DNA from: Tissierella praeacuta DSM 18095
GTDB taxonomy: Bacteria; Bacillota; Clostridia; Tissierellales; Tissierellaceae
Assembly: GCF_900128955.1 (NCBI RefSeq)
Contig: NZ_FQTY01000008.1
Location: 21,868-85,867, forward strand
Reading direction: 5' to 3'
DNA: 64,000 nucleotides
The notes under the pieces are model-generated. The model made no database searches. It saw only the letters and a list, made by a program, of their open reading frames with translations, and was not told where the DNA came from. Below, piece after piece: positions 63,699 through 64,000 of this stretch (position 1 is its first letter; each line of letters opens with the position of its first letter). The translations under genes and the position numbers were made by a program.

Positions 63699-64000
63699 GA
63701 GGTAAATAATTAATTTATTTACCGACCTCCCTCACCACCGTACGTACCGTTCGGTATACGGCGGTTTCATAGTTTACACTTTAACTTCAAGGTAATATTT
63801 AAGAAAACTTAAATAACCTTGTTTTTCAAACCTAGCATTGGTTAGGGTTGTTGCAAGAATCCAGCTATTGGCCGTATGCCAGTAGCCTTTTCTTGTATTT
63901 GCCCATTCCCATGCCTTTTCTCTTGCTACTCCCAGTTTCTTAAGGTTAACAAATTTCGTCTTGACCTTCTTCCAACTTTTCCATGTTATCATTCGAATTC
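63695..64000 (-). mobile_element. Group II intron (IIC-like), 3' part
   Basis: On the minus strand, 6 nt after the reverse-transcriptase stop, a domain V-like hairpin lies at about 63734-63767 (ACCGCCGTATACCGAACGGT, then ACGTACGGTGGT); its CGC triad is typical of bacterial class C introns. A domain VI-like stem (GGTAAATAA/TTATTTACC, 63700-63725) follows, ending in CCTCCTACCC. The intron continues past the window edge. The exact 3' splice junction, near 63695-63700, is approximate. Confidence 0.8.
63774..64000 (-). CDS. ltrA: Group II intron reverse transcriptase/maturase, C-terminal part
   Basis: About 75 residues of the maturase X/C-terminal region, open to the window edge: MITWKSWKKVKTKFVNLKKL, GVAREKAWEWANTRKGYWHTA (here EWANTRKGYW), then LTNARFEKQGYLSF. 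This pattern (WKxWK...L..LG....A..W...RKGYW......L...L....L...GY.S) is the conserved end of intron-encoded RTs. The catalytic YADD domain lies beyond the window. It serves splicing and mobility of the surrounding intron. Confidence 0.88.
   Translation of the reverse strand, partial: IRMITWKSWKKVKTKFVNLKKLGVAREKAWEWANTRKGYWHTANSWILATTLTNARFEKQGYLSFLKYYLEVKV

Noticed and set aside
1..64000. Looked for CRISPR arrays, tRNA and rRNA genes
   Set aside because: No regularly spaced direct repeats, no tRNA-like TTCRANYC cloverleaf region and no rRNA-like conserved blocks were noticed by eye.

Overview
The window looks like chromosome of a low-GC, anaerobic, spore-former-type Firmicute (Clostridia/Tissierellia-like). 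The reasons are AT-rich intergenic DNA, strong AGGAGG ribosome binding sites with frequent TTG/GTG starts, a Gram-positive PolC replicase, a PerR-rubrerythrin oxidative-stress operon, a complete anaerobic (cobalt-early) cobalamin pathway, and many amino-acid and ion transporters. I found no rRNA, tRNA or CRISPR array.

Layout. 1-9.4 kb: the start of an HD-domain protein, an NSS-family Na+ symporter, a YyaL-like thioredoxin-domain protein, polC, and uvsE with a long C-terminal extension. 9.5-15.4 kb: a DUF6143-like protein, the perR-rbr operon with consensus promoter and Per box, a YdcF-like protein, and a LysR regulator divergent from a small ORF and a CPA2 cation/proton antiporter. 15.4-21.5 kb: a CPBP protease, a PadR/FtsW-like two-gene operon behind a large perfect dyad, an ECF sigma/anti-sigma pair, DUF4177 and EamA proteins. 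21.6-29.6 kb: pyruvate carboxylase, another EamA transporter, a polar amino-acid ABC transporter and a nitroreductase. 29.8-34 kb: a PAS/sigma-54 activator followed by a textbook -24/-12 promoter driving an agmatinase-family ureohydrolase and a YjiH membrane protein.

34.6-52.4 kb is the B12 region, all on the minus strand. A cobalamin riboswitch at about 50.35-50.51 kb with its own terminator precedes cbiMNQO-cbiK-cbiL-cobD-cbiA-cbiC-cbiD-cbiE-cbiT-cbiF-cbiG-cbiH-cbiJ-(Cys-rich small protein)-cobT-cobU-cobS-cobC, i.e. cobalt uptake, chelation, corrin-ring synthesis, a,c-amidation, aminopropanol-phosphate formation and nucleotide-loop assembly. cbiP and cbiB lie upstream of the riboswitch in a separate mprF-TIM barrel-cbiP-cbiB run. 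The most striking observation is that both glutamine amidotransferases appear to have lost their glutaminase half. CbiA has Ala where the nucleophilic Cys of the conserved AECGG motif should be, and CbiP lacks the whole glutaminase domain but keeps the C-terminal tail of the family. This suggests direct use of ammonia, plausible in an amino-acid fermenter.

53-64 kb: mprF, nhaC, an ArsR-MATE operon, an AraC/GyrI-type regulator, a GNAT acetyltransferase, a lipoprotein, several short coding-like remnants, and finally a free-standing LAGLIDADG endonuclease gene whose 3' end touches the 3' end of a group II intron (antisense; only domains V/VI and the C-terminus of its reverse transcriptase lie in the window).
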